Below, piece by piece: positions 8,850-17,360 of a stretch of DNA of 64,000 bases. The translations under genes were made by a program, and so were the position numbers. Origin of the DNA: Oscillibacter sp. CAG:241 (lineage in GTDB: Bacteria; Bacillota; Clostridia; Oscillospirales; Oscillospiraceae); contig FR884114.1 in the NCBI GenBank assembly GCA_000435975.1, positions 1 through 64,000 of the forward strand, given 5' to 3'. Each line of letters starts with the position of its first letter. Within the stretch, counting starts at the first letter, position 1. Under the pieces are notes generated by a model. It saw only the letters and a program-made list of their open reading frames with translations. It made no database searches and was not told where the DNA came from.

Positions 8850-9193
8850 TGCACGAGCTGGGCATCGTTTTTCATGTGATCCGGGCCGTGGAGGACATTG
8901 GGCGGCAGCAGCAGCTCACCGATGTGGCGTCGGTGACGCTGGAGCTGGGCCAGGTGTCCGGTGTGGTGCCCCATGAGCTGGAGAGCTGCTGGAAATGGGC
9001 TGTGGCCCGGACGGAGCTGATGCCCCGGGCACAGCTGCGGTTCGAGACGGTCCACGCCATCACTCACTGCGATGGCTGCGGCCGGGACTATGACACCGTA
9101 CCCCAAGGCCGGATGTGTCCCTTCTGCGGCAGCGAGGACACCTGGCTGGTTCAGGGAAATGAAGTGAATATCAAAGAGATTGAGGCGCAGTAG
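8849..9193 (+). CDS. hypA: Hydrogenase nickel incorporation protein HypA
   Basis: A 114-residue nickel chaperone that delivers Ni2+ during [NiFe]-hydrogenase (and sometimes urease) maturation. The nickel-binding N-terminus MHE is intact (His2, Glu3). The zinc site has two CxxC pairs at about Cys74/Cys77 and Cys90/Cys93. Length is normal. The start overlaps the preceding stop (TAATG), implying coupled translation with the flavoprotein. No hydrogenase structural genes or other hyp genes are in this window, so the client is not visible. The flavoprotein upstream may be the electron partner of such a hydrogenase, which is inference. Confidence 0.9.
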   Translation: MHELGIVFHVIRAVEDIGRQQQLTDVASVTLELGQVSGVVPHELESCWKWAVARTELMPRAQLRFETVHAITHCDGCGRDYDTVPQGRMCPFCGSEDTWLVQGNEVNIKEIEAQ

Positions 9194-9198
9194 CCTGT

Positions 9199-9245
9199 GT
9201 CCGCCCCCGTTTGCCATTGACAAGCGGGGGCGGACGGCGTATAAT
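9199..9245 (+). promoter_or_regulatory. Consensus sigma-A promoter inside an 11-bp inverted repeat (glp-like operon)
   Basis: TTGACA (9217-9222), a 17-base spacer and TATAAT (9240-9245) form a perfect consensus promoter. An 11-bp perfect inverted repeat (GTCCGCCCCCG at 9199-9209 and CGGGGGCGGAC at 9225-9235) has the -35 box in its loop and covers most of the spacer. It may be an operator for a repressor, or may end hypA transcription, although no T-run follows it. Confidence 0.75.
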
Positions 9246-9290
9246 GACAATATATATTGAATGCATTGAGAGATTGAGTCATGCAAAGGG

Positions 9291-9331
9291 CCGCCCGGGA
9301 GACCGGGCGGGCTTTGGCGTGGCTCTTTTTT
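9291..9331 (+). terminator. Leader hairpin, possible attenuator
   Basis: CCGCCCGG-GAGA-CCGGGCGG (9291-9310) is a perfect 8-bp stem with a GNRA tetraloop. T-rich sequence (TCTTTTTT) comes only about 15 bases later, so it is a poor intrinsic terminator and may be a leader RNA structure of the 9352 gene. Its start lies about 40 bases after the predicted transcription start. Confidence 0.4.
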
Positions 9332-9351
9332 CGCGGAAAGGAGCACTTTGT

Positions 9352-10788
9352 ATGCAGGATGTGGTCATCATCGGCGGCGGCGCAGTGGGCTGCGCCGTGG
9401 CCCGGGAGCTGAGCCGCTGGCAGCTGGACGTGTGCCTGGTGGAGCAGGGAGAGGACGTATGCGTGGGCACCAGCAAGGCCAATTCCGCCATCGTTCACGC
9501 CGGGTTCGACGCTCCGGCGGGGAGTCTGAAGGCCCGGTTCAACGTGGAGGGCAGCCGCCGGATGGAGGCGCTGTCCCGGAAGCTGGACTTCCCTTATCGC
9601 CGGAACGGGGCCCTGGTGCTATGCTTTGAGGAGGCGGGCCTGCCCCATCTGGAGGAGCTTCTGCACCGGGGACAGGTCAACGGCGTGGAGGGCCTGGAGA
9701 TCGTCCGGGGAGAGCAGCTTCGTGCGCTGGAGCCTGCCCTGTCGGAGAAGGCCGTTGCCGCCCTGTACGCCCCCAGCAGCGCCATCATCTGTCCCTTCGG
9801 CATGACCATCGCCCTGGCGGAGAACGCCGCTCACAACGGCGTGACCTTCCGCTTCGACACCCGGGTGGAGCACATCCGCCGGACTCAGTCGGGCTATACC
9901 CTGGAAACCAACCGGGGGACCATGGAGACCCGGGCCGTAATCAGCGCCGCCGGTGTGTGGGGCGATGTGCTCCATAACCAGGTGTGCAGCGATACCGCCC
10001 GCATCGTGCCCCGCCGGGGTGAATACTGCCTGCTGGACAAGAAGGACGGCGGCCTGGTGCAGCGCACCGTGTTCCAGCTGCCGGGCCCCATGGGCAAGGG
10101 CGTGCTGGTAACGCCCACGGTCCATGGCAACCTGTTGGTGGGCCCCACCGCCGCAGATCAGGAGCAGCGGGACCTGACCGCCACCACGGCGGAGGGACTG
10201 GCCTTTGCCCAGGATATGGCCCGCAAGAGCGTGCCGGGTCTGCCGCTGCGGGACGTGATCACCAGCTTTGCCGGGCTGCGGGCCCATCTGGCGGAGGGGG
10301 ACGACGATTTCCGCGTGGGGCAGCCTGTCCCCGGCTATTTCGAGGCCCTGGGCATCGAGTCCCCGGGGCTGTCCTCCGCTCCGGCCATCGGCGCATACCT
10401 GGCAGAGCAGGCGGCGGCGTATCTGAATGCGCGGCAGAAGCAGAACTTCGACCCCGTGCGGCGGGACATCGTCCACCTGCGGGAGCTGCCCTTTGCCCGG
10501 CGGCAGCGCCTGGCAGAGGAGAACCCCGCTTACTGCAACATCGTGTGCCGCTGCGAGGGCATCAGCGAGGGGGAGATCGTGGACGCCATCCACCGGGTCC
10601 CCGGGGCCCAGTCCCTGGATGGGGTGAAGCGCCGGGTGCGGGCCGGTATGGGCCGGTGCCAGGGAGGCTTCTGCACGCCTCGGGTCATGGAGATCCTGGC
10701 CCGGGAGCTGGGGATACCCCAGACGGAGCTGACGAAAAACGGCGGCACATCCCGGCTGCTGACCGGCCGGACCAAGGAGGAAGCATGA
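9352..10788 (+). CDS. GlpA-like FAD-dependent glycerol-3-phosphate dehydrogenase family protein
   Basis: 478 residues. The N-terminal FAD site VVIIGGGAVGCAVARELS is at about residues 4-21, followed by a DAO/GlpA catalytic domain (TSKANSAIVHAGFDAPAGS). A C-terminal BFD-like [2Fe-2S] domain (IVCRCEGISEGEIVDAI...GRCQGGFCTPRV) occupies the last 80 residues or so. This matches the catalytic subunit of anaerobic glycerol-3-phosphate dehydrogenase as found in clostridia with the two genes that follow. The ATG at 9352 has AAAGGAG 8 bases upstream. A consensus promoter lies about 105 bases upstream. The substrate could be another 2-hydroxy acid, since relatives are broadly annotated, so I leave the symbol empty. 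Confidence 0.85.
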   Translation: MQDVVIIGGGAVGCAVARELSRWQLDVCLVEQGEDVCVGTSKANSAIVHAGFDAPAGSLKARFNVEGSRRMEALSRKLDFPYRRNGALVLCFEEAGLPHLEELLHRGQVNGVEGLEIVRGEQLRALEPALSEKAVAALYAPSSAIICPFGMTIALAENAAHNGVTFRFDTRVEHIRRTQSGYTLETNRGTMETRAVISAAGVWGDVLHNQVCSDTARIVPRRGEYCLLDKKDGGLVQRTVFQLPGPMGKGVLVTPTVHGNLLVGPTAADQEQRDLTATTAEGLAFAQDMARKSVPGLPLRDVITSFAGLRAHLAEGDDDFRVGQPVPGYFEALGIESPGLSSAPAIGAYLAEQAAAYLNARQKQNFDPVRRDIVHLRELPFARRQRLAEENPAYCNIVCRCEGISEGEIVDAIHRVPGAQSLDGVKRRVRAGMGRCQGGFCTPRVMEILARELGIPQTELTKNGGTSRLLTGRTKEEA

Positions 10789-12047
10789 TGAAACACGTAC
10801 AGCTTGCCATTATCGGCGGAGGCCCTGCGGGCCTGGCCGCCGCCATCGCCGCCCGGAGGGCCGGGGTGCAGGATCTGCTGATCCTCGAGCGGGACCGGGA
10901 GCTGGGCGGTATTCTGAACCAGTGCATCCACGCGGGCTTCGGCCTGCACACCTTTTCCCAGGAGCTTACCGGGCCGGAATACGCCCGGCGGTTCGCGGAC
11001 CAGGTCCGGGAGCTGGAGATTCCGTATCTGCTGAACACCATGGTGCTGGACCTGTCCCGGGACCGGGTGCTGACGGTGACGGGCCGGGAAACGGGACTCA
11101 TGCAGATCAGCGCCGATGCGGTGATTCTGGCCATGGGCTGCCGGGAGCGGCCCCGGGGCGCGCTGAACATCCCCGGCTGCCGCCCGGCGGGCATTTACTC
11201 CGCCGGTACCGCCCAGCGGCTGGTGAATATGGAGGGGCTGATGCCCGGCCGGGACGTGGTGATCCTGGGCAGCGGCGACATCGGCCTGATTATGGCCCGG
11301 CGCATGACCCTGGAGGGGGCCAAAGTCCACGCAGTGGCGGAGGTCATGCCCTATTCCGGCGGCCTGAAGCGGAACATCGTCCAGTGCCTGGAGGATTTCG
11401 ATATTCCCCTGTACCTGTCCACCACGGTGGTGGATATTCACGGACAGGAACGGCTGGAGGGTGTGACCCTGGCCCGGGTGGACGAAAACCGCCGCCCCAT
11501 CCCCGGCACGGAGCGGGACATCCCCTGCGACACCCTGCTGCTGTCCGTGGGTCTGCTGCCGGAAAACGAGCTGAGTCAGCAGGCAGGCGTCCGGCTGGAC
11601 GCCGTTACCGGCGGCCCGGAGGTTGGGGACGATCTGTCCACCTCTATCCCCGGTGTGTTTGCCTGCGGCAACGTGCTGCACGTTCACGATTTGGTGGACT
11701 TTGTGTCCCAGGAGGCGGCACGGGCAGGAGAAAACGCTGCCCGGTACCTGCTGGAGCAGCGGCGGGAGCGGCAAACCGTCCGCCTGACCGGGAAAAACGG
11801 CGTGCGGTATACAGTGCCGCAGTATCTGGACCCGGAGGGGATGGAGGAGTCCGTCACCGTCCGGTTCCGGGTGGGGAAGCCGTATCAGAACGCCGACCTG
11901 GCGGTCTACGCCGACGGAGCGCTGCTGCGCCGGGTGCATAAGCGCATCCTGACCCCCGGCGAGATGGAGCAGCTGACCCTGCGGCGGGCAGACCTGCCCC
12001 GGGAGTTGGCGGAGATCACCATTCAGGTGGAGGAGGTGGCAAAATGA
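10785..12047 (+). CDS. NAD(P)/FAD-dependent oxidoreductase, partner of the GlpA-like enzyme
   Basis: 420 residues. It has the FAD motif LAIIGGGPAGLAAAIAARRAG at the N-terminus, a second dinucleotide-binding motif VVILGSGDIGLIMARRM near residue 160, and the conserved ATG-type segment SIPGVFACGNVLHVHDLVDF near residue 290. It is the second gene of the clostridial GlpA-like/oxidoreductase/DUF1667 set and probably passes electrons from the dehydrogenase towards NAD(P) or the membrane. The start (ATGATG at 10785) overlaps the previous stop, and its own stop overlaps the next start by 4 bases. All three are therefore translationally coupled. The electron acceptor cannot be read from sequence. Confidence 0.85.
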   Translation: MMKHVQLAIIGGGPAGLAAAIAARRAGVQDLLILERDRELGGILNQCIHAGFGLHTFSQELTGPEYARRFADQVRELEIPYLLNTMVLDLSRDRVLTVTGRETGLMQISADAVILAMGCRERPRGALNIPGCRPAGIYSAGTAQRLVNMEGLMPGRDVVILGSGDIGLIMARRMTLEGAKVHAVAEVMPYSGGLKRNIVQCLEDFDIPLYLSTTVVDIHGQERLEGVTLARVDENRRPIPGTERDIPCDTLLLSVGLLPENELSQQAGVRLDAVTGGPEVGDDLSTSIPGVFACGNVLHVHDLVDFVSQEAARAGENAARYLLEQRRERQTVRLTGKNGVRYTVPQYLDPEGMEESVTVRFRVGKPYQNADLAVYADGALLRRVHKRILTPGEMEQLTLRRADLPRELAEITIQVEEVAK

Positions 12048-12400
12048 GCATCCGCGAGCTGACGTGTATCGGCTGCCCTATGGGCTGCCAGCTGACCGCC
12101 GTTATGGACGGCAGCCAGGTGACGGAGGTCACCGGCAACACCTGTCCCCGGGGGGACGCCTACGCCCGGAAGGAGTGTACCCATCCGGCCCGCACCGTTA
12201 CCGGCACCGTCCGGGTCACCGGCGGCCTGCTGCCGGTGGTGTCTGTCCGCACCCGGGGAGACGTACCCAAGGAAAGGGTGCTGGATGTGGCCCGGGCGCT
12301 GTGCCGGGTGCATCTCACGGCCCCGGTACACGCCGGGGACGTGGTGATCCCCAACGTGCTGGGCACCGGCGTGGACGTGGTGGCCACCCGGTCCGTGTAA
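12044..12400 (+). CDS. DUF1667 small iron-sulfur-type protein
   Basis: 118 residues. Four cysteines in an N-terminal pattern (CIGCPMGC at residues 8-15 and Cys34 in NTCPRG) look like a metal or Fe-S site. The rest is a small beta domain ending in NVLGTGVDVVATRS. DUF1667 proteins nearly always follow GlpA-like and FAD-oxidoreductase genes in Firmicutes, so this is probably the small electron-transfer subunit of that complex. It overlaps the previous gene by ATGA and is followed by a strong terminator. Its biochemical role is not established. Confidence 0.88.
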   Translation: MSIRELTCIGCPMGCQLTAVMDGSQVTEVTGNTCPRGDAYARKECTHPARTVTGTVRVTGGLLPVVSVRTRGDVPKERVLDVARALCRVHLTAPVHAGDVVIPNVLGTGVDVVATRSV

Positions 12401-12414
12401 TCGTATAGGAAAAG

Positions 12415-12446
12415 AGCATCCGCAGGGGCCTGCGGATGCTTTTTTT
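12415..12446 (+). terminator. Intrinsic terminator of the glp-like operon
   Basis: AGCATCCGCAGG (12415-12426) pairs perfectly with CCTGCGGATGCT (12429-12440), followed by seven Ts (12440-12446). Confidence 0.95.
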
Positions 12447-12499
12447 AGCCCGGTACAGGGTCTGCTGCTTGGGGGAAATGCCCCCGGGAAAATCACCGG

Positions 12500-12578
12500 T
12501 TGACAGAGATGCCGGGAACAGTATATAATAACTTGAATCATAAATCCCTGTAAAAATGATTGTTTTCACCACGAAAAC
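12500..12578 (+). promoter_or_regulatory. Promoter and possible operator of the SPT-like/SDR pair
   Basis: TTGACA (12500-12505), an 18-base spacer and TATAAT (12524-12529) form a near-ideal promoter. Downstream in the leader, GTTTTC (12562-12567) and GAAAAC (12573-12578) form an inverted repeat with a 5-base spacer, a possible repressor site. AAGGAGG precedes the ATG at 12613. Confidence 0.7.
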
Positions 12579-12612
12579 TGATATTTCATATTAGCAAATA
12601 AGGAGGCTATAC

Positions 12613-13803
12613 ATGGATATTTTTGAAAAATGCAGCGCCCCCTCTCTGGCCAAGGAACTGAAGGAGGCGGGAGTATATCCCTATTTCCACGCATTGCAGT
12701 CCCGGCAGGACGTGGAGGTGCAGATGGAGGGCAAGCGCCGCATTATGCTGGGCTCCAATAACTATCTGGGCCTGACCATCGCGCCGGATGTGGTGGAGGC
12801 AGGCATTCACGCCCTGGAGCGGTACGGCACCGGGTGCAGCGGCTCCCGGTTCTTAAACGGCACCCTGGAGATGCACCTGGAGCTGGAGGCAGAGCTGGGG
12901 AAGTTTCTGCGCAAGCCCGGCATCGTCACCTTCGGCACCGGGTTCCAGGCCAATGTGGGCATTATCAGCGCCCTGGTGGACCGGCACGACTATGTGATCT
13001 GCGACCGGGAGAACCACGCGTCCATCTACGCCGGCTGCCAGCTGAGCTACGGCAAGATGCTGCGCTACCGCCACAGCGACATGGCCGAGCTGGAGAAGAT
13101 GCTGCAGCGTGTGCCGGAGAAGAACGGCGCGCTGATCGTCACCGACGGCGTGTTCTCCATGGGCGGCGACATCGCCAGGCTGCCTGAGATCTGCGCTCTG
13201 GCCAAGAAGTATGGGGCCCGGGTCATGGTGGACGACGCCCACGGGCTGGGCGTTCTGGGCGAGGGCGGCCGTGGCACGGCCAGCTACTTTGGCCTGGAGG
13301 ACCAGGTGGACGTGTATATGGGCACGTTTTCCAAGTCTCTGGCATCTCTGGGCGGCTACATGGCGGCATCGGAGGAGGTGGCGGACTATGTGCGCCACGT
13401 TTCTCGTCCCTTCATCTTCTCGGCGTCCATTCCGCCGGCCAACTGCGCCACGGCCCTGGCAGCCCTGCGGCACCTGGAGGCCCACCCGGAGCTGCCGGAA
13501 CGGCTGCGTGCGCTGAGCCTGTATGCCCGGAGGGGCATGACGGACCGGGGGCTGAAGATCCGGGAGTCTGCTCTGACGGCGCCCACGCCCATCATCCCCA
13601 TCTATACCTATGAGACATACCACACCCTGGAGGTGGCCCGGGACATTTATGACCGGGGCGTGTATGTGAACCCCACGCTGCCCCCGGCCACGCCGGAGGG
13701 GGAAGCCCTGCTGCGGACCAGCTATATGGCCACCCATACCGAGGCCCTGCTGGATGAGGCCATGGACATCATGGCGGACGTGCTGGTGAAGGACCATGAG
13801 TGA
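12613..13803 (+). CDS. Alpha-oxoamine synthase, serine-palmitoyltransferase-like
   Basis: A 396-residue fold-type I PLP enzyme of the family that condenses an amino acid with an acyl-CoA (KBL, BioF, SPT). Visible active-site features are His135 (NHAS), Asp208 and His210 (DDAHGLG), and the Schiff-base lysine in GTFSKSLASLGG at about Lys241. The N-terminal GVYPYF, the block GTGCSGSRFLNGTLEMH and the MATHT segment near the C-terminus match bacterial serine palmitoyltransferase (Bacteroides type) better than BioF or KBL, as I recall those sequences. It overlaps a short-chain dehydrogenase by 8 bases, the next step of long-chain base synthesis in known systems. BioF/KBL activity remains possible. 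Confidence 0.75.
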   Translation: MDIFEKCSAPSLAKELKEAGVYPYFHALQSRQDVEVQMEGKRRIMLGSNNYLGLTIAPDVVEAGIHALERYGTGCSGSRFLNGTLEMHLELEAELGKFLRKPGIVTFGTGFQANVGIISALVDRHDYVICDRENHASIYAGCQLSYGKMLRYRHSDMAELEKMLQRVPEKNGALIVTDGVFSMGGDIARLPEICALAKKYGARVMVDDAHGLGVLGEGGRGTASYFGLEDQVDVYMGTFSKSLASLGGYMAASEEVADYVRHVSRPFIFSASIPPANCATALAALRHLEAHPELPERLRALSLYARRGMTDRGLKIRESALTAPTPIIPIYTYETYHTLEVARDIYDRGVYVNPTLPPATPEGEALLRTSYMATHTEALLDEAMDIMADVLVKDHE

Positions 13804-14587
13804 GATTGCGGTTATCACCGGAGGCACCTCCGGCATCGGAAAGGCTACGGCCCTGTGCCTGCGGGATGCGGGCTATGATGTGTATGAACTCAGCCGCCGG
13901 GAGCAGGGAGTGGAGGGCCTGCACCACATCCGCTGCGACATTACCGACGAGGACCAGGTCCGCGCCGCCGTGGCGGAGATCATCGGCCAGGCCGGCCGCA
14001 TCGATGTGCTCATCAACAACGCAGGCTTCGGCATCTCCGGAGCGGTGGAGTTTACGGACACGGCGGAGGCCCAGCGGCTGCTGGACGTGAATTTCTTCGG
14101 CATGGTGCGGATGAACAAGGCCGTCATCCCCCACATGCGCCAGGCGGGCCGGGGCCGCATCGTGAACCTGAGCTCTGTGGCGGCGCCCTGCCCCATTCCG
14201 TTCCAGGCGTACTATTCCGCCGGCAAGGCGGCGGTGAACGCGTATACCATGGCCCTGGCCAACGAGCTGCGGCCCTTTGGCATTACCGTGTGCGCCGTAC
14301 AGCCCGGAGATATTCACACGGGCTTTACCGCCGCCCGGGTGAAAACCATGGCCGGAGACGACGTGTATCAGGGCCGCATCGACCGGTCCGTCCAGAGGAT
14401 GGAGCACGACGAGCAGACGGGTATGGACCCGGCCAAGGCCGGAGCGTTTATCGCCCGGGTGGCCATGAAGCGGCGGCCCAAGCCCATCTATACCATACGG
14501 CTGGACTATCAGTTCTTTGTATTCCTGACCCGCATTCTGCCGGGACGGACGCTGAACTGGCTTATTGGCTTGCTGTACGCCAGGTGA
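13796..14587 (+). CDS. Short-chain dehydrogenase, possible 3-ketosphinganine-reductase-like
   Basis: A 263-residue classical SDR. The cofactor motif TGGTSGIG is at residues 8-15, NNAG at about residue 76, the catalytic serine is in VNLSSVA, and Tyr140/Lys144 are in YSAGK. The C-terminal tail is extended and hydrophobic (LDYQFFVFLTRILPG), suggesting membrane association, as in reductases of long-chain keto bases. It starts inside the end of the SPT-like gene, so the two products should be made together. A generic keto-reductase function is certain at family level; the sphinganine assignment rests on context. Confidence 0.78.
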   Translation: MSEIAVITGGTSGIGKATALCLRDAGYDVYELSRREQGVEGLHHIRCDITDEDQVRAAVAEIIGQAGRIDVLINNAGFGISGAVEFTDTAEAQRLLDVNFFGMVRMNKAVIPHMRQAGRGRIVNLSSVAAPCPIPFQAYYSAGKAAVNAYTMALANELRPFGITVCAVQPGDIHTGFTAARVKTMAGDDVYQGRIDRSVQRMEHDEQTGMDPAKAGAFIARVAMKRRPKPIYTIRLDYQFFVFLTRILPGRTLNWLIGLLYAR

Positions 14588-14610
14588 GCGTGCCGGAGAG
14601 AAATACACAG

Positions 14611-14653
14611 ATACCCCCTGGACCCGGTCTTACCGGGCCCAGGGGGGTATTTT
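14611..14653 (+). terminator. Intrinsic terminator after the SDR gene
   Basis: A long GC-rich hairpin (ATACCCCCTGGACCCGGT, CTT loop, then a near-complement ending GGGGGGTAT at 14650) has one bulge and one mismatch and is followed by TTT. Confidence 0.8.
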
Positions 14654-14700
14654 GCGGGGTCCGACGGTCTGCACCATCCAATATGTATCGTAGTCCTACG

Positions 14701-14757
14701 CCCCCGTTTCGGGGGAGGCAAATTTTTCTTGCATTTGTCCACAAAATAAGGTATAAT
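14701..14757 (+). promoter_or_regulatory. tRNA-Leu promoter, with a small hairpin upstream
   Basis: TTGCAT (14729-14734), a 17-base spacer and TATAAT (14752-14757) lie 14 bases before the tRNA. Just upstream, CCCCC-GTTTC-GGGGG (14701-14715), followed shortly by a T-run, could be a second terminator for the SDR operon. Confidence 0.75.
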
Positions 14758-14770
14758 AATCGAGCTGTAT

Positions 14771-14856
14771 GCCGGTGTGATGGAATGGTAGACGTAGCGG
14801 ATTCAAAATCCGCCGGGGGTGACTCCGTGTGGGTTCGAGTCCCACCACCGGCACCA
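14771..14856 (+). tRNA. tRNA-Leu (anticodon CAA)
   Basis: A class II tRNA of 86 bases. The acceptor stem GCCGGTG (14771-14777) pairs with CACCGGC (14846-14852), then discriminator A and encoded CCA (14854-14856). The anticodon loop TTCAAAA is closed by GCGGA/TCCGC, giving anticodon CAA. A long variable arm (GGGGGTGACTCCG region) and the T-arm GGTTCGAGTCC are present. It lies at the left edge of the inserted region, but I found no att-like duplication of its 3' end on the right side. Confidence 0.95.
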
Positions 14857-14859
14857 TAT

Positions 14860-14902
14860 CGAGTGGTCATAAGGGATTTCACTTATGGCCGCTCGATTTT
14901 TT
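14860..14902 (+). terminator. tRNA-Leu terminator
   Basis: CGAGTGGTCATAAG (14860-14873) pairs with CTTATGGCCGCTCG (14882-14895) with two G-U pairs, followed by a T-run (14897-14902). Confidence 0.9.
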
Positions 14903-14959
14903 CTGTTCTGTTATAATCTGATGCAGGGGAGCAGCATTTCTGTTACCTCCTTTTTGCGC

Positions 14960-14999
14960 AAAAAGCGGCTGCCGGTGCCTCCTGTGCATCGGCAGCCGC
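14960..14999 (-). terminator. Minus-strand terminator of the oleate hydratase gene
   Basis: GCGGCTGCCG (14965-14974) pairs perfectly with CGGCAGCCGC (14990-14999). Read on the minus strand it is followed by TTTTT (14964-14960). It lies 18 bases after the oleate hydratase stop. Confidence 0.85.
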
Positions 15000-15291
15000 C
15001 CGCTGAATGGGGATATTTACTTGATGAGTCCGCTTTCCTTCAGCAGGAGCTCAATATCGGTGCCCTTGACCTTTTTCAGGAGCACCTTGAGCATTTCCCT
15101 CTCCTTGAAGGACAGCGGCGCCTGGCTGATAGGCTTCTTGTCGATGGCGTAGTAGCAGGCACGCAGGATCTCACGCACATCGTACTTGCTGCCCCAGACC
15201 TCCGGCACGCCGCGGTCGATGTCAAGCAGCGTGTAGACCGACTCCATACCGGTACGCATGGAATACTCGGTGGTGAAGATGGTGTCACGGG

Positions 15292-15980
15292 GCGTCTCGG
15301 CGAACTGACCGATGAAGGCAAAGTTCACGGCGCCGTCGGGCACGACCTTGGGACGGTCAGATTCCTTGCGGGGTTGGAAGAAGGCGTTGATATAGGGCAT
15401 AAAGCAGGTGGTGGTATTGCAGGCATCGTGGGCCAGCGCATGGATCTTTTCGGTGGGCACGCCGATGTGATACAGCCACTCACGGCAGACCTCCTCGCCG
15501 GTGCAGTCCCGCATGGCCTTTTTCACATAGTTGCCCTCTCTGTTGGTATTCAGAGAATACAGCCACACAAGCACCATGTTCTTATCCTGGGACTTGAATT
15601 GGGGCTGGCGGTTGATGGTCCAGGAAAGATACCAGTTGTCGGTGCTGTCCTTGACGGTGACAATACCGCCGGTGGTCACCTTGCCGGAGCGGGGATCACG
15701 CTTGCAGATGTTCCTAATATGCCGGATGATCTCCTCGTTGGAGGTGGCCACGGTAGCGCTCATCCAGTTGGTGGCGTCCACATCGGAGCAGAAGGCATCG
15801 GGGTTGCCGTACTCGCCGTGCTCCGCCTGCGCGGCAATGGCCTTCCACATATCCCAGGACTCACCTGCGCCGTTTTTCACGCCGGACAGGTCGGGGGCAT
15901 GGGTCTGGTCGCCATAGCAGGAGGTATCGGTGCAGCAGCCGTTGGTGATGAACACCAGATCGTCCTCGATGAGGTCGATG
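15292..15980. repeat. ohyA: Direct repeat copy 1 within the oleate hydratase gene
   Basis: Encodes the C-terminal half of the enzyme up to FAFIGQFAET in its natural place. It is near-identical to 16672-17360 at a constant offset of 1380 bases, which keeps the reading frame. Confidence 0.9.
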
Positions 15981-16671
15981 GTCTGCTCCCTGCCGTCCTT
16001 GACATACACGATCTGCCGGGCAACCTTCTTGTCGCCCTCAGTTTCGATGATGACATTCCTGACATCCATGCCATACTCGATATGCACACCGTGAGACTCC
16101 AGATATTTCACCAGCGGCAGGATCATGCTTTCATACTGATTATACTTGGTGAAGCGCAGGGCGCTGAAATCGGGCAGGCCGTCGATGTGATGGACATAGC
16201 GGCACAGATATCGTTTCATCTCCAGAGCACTGGACCAACGCTGGAAAGCGAACATGGTCTGCCAATACAGCCAGAAGTTTGTATTCCAGAAGGAATCGGG
16301 CAGAACATCGGATATCTTCTTGTCCTCCAGATCCTTTTCCGGGGTCATAAACAGCTTGGACAGGGCCATGGCGGAGTCCTTGTCCAGCTTGAACTGCTTA
16401 TCCGTGTGGGCATCCTCACCGCGGTTCACGCTGGCGCGGCACAGAGAATAGTTGGGATCGTGCTTGTTGAGCCAATAATACTCATCCAGAACAGAGATGC
16501 CCGGCGTCTCGATGGACGGAACATCACGGAAGGTGTCCCACATGACCTCAAAATGGTTGTCCATCTCACGGCCGCCCCGCATAAAGAAGCCCTTGGTGAT
16601 GTCCTTGCGGCCGTCGCAGCTGCCGCCTGCCAGGTCCAGCTTTTCTAATACATGGATGTGCTCGCCCTTCA

Positions 16672-17360
16672 GCGTCTCGGCAAATTGACCGATGAAGGCG
16701 AAGTTCACAGCGCCATCGGGCACGACCTTCGGACGGTCAGACTCCTTACGAGGCTGGAAGAAGGAATTGATATACGGCATAAAGCAGGTGGTGGTGTTGC
16801 AGGCATCGTGTGCCAGCGCATCGATCTTTTCGGTCGGCATGCCGATGTGGTACAGCCACTCACGGCAGACCTCCTCGCCAGTGCAGTCCCGCATGGCCTT
16901 CTTTACATAGTTGCCTTCCTTATTGGTGTTCAGAGAATACAACCACACAAGCACCATGTTCTTATCTTGGGACTTGAACTGCGGCTGGCGGTTAATGGTC
17001 CAGGAGAGATACCAGTTGTCGGTGCTGTCCTTGACGGTGACAATGCCGCCGGTGGTTACCTTGCCGGAGCGCGGGTCACGCTTGCAAACATTCATAATGT
17101 GCTGAATGATCTCTTCATTGGAAGTGGCGACGGTAGCGCTCATCCAGTTGGTGGCATCCACATCGGAGCAGAATTTGTCCGGGTTGCCGTACTCGCCGTG
17201 CTCGGCCTGAGCAGCGATAGCTTTCCACATATCCCAGGAATCGCCCTTGCCGTTTTCAATGCCGGACAGATCGGGTGCATGAGTCTGGTCGCCATAGCAG
17301 GAGGTATCGGTGCAGCAGCCGTTGGTGATGAACACCAGATCGTCCTCGATGAGGTCGATA
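16672..17360. repeat. ohyA: Direct repeat copy 2 within the oleate hydratase gene
   Basis: The second copy of the C-terminal-half segment, displaced to the N-terminus of the open frame. The junction to unrelated order is at FAET-LKGEHIH (near 16670). It may reflect recombination between two tandem, slightly diverged ohyA genes, or an assembly collapse. Confidence 0.9.

Noticed and set aside
14771..14856. tRNA-Leu 3' end as left attachment site
   Set aside because: I looked for a copy of the tRNA 3' end near 61,880-62,000 and for the guaA 3' end near 14,860-17,500; neither was found by eye. The tRNA may only be a neighbour.
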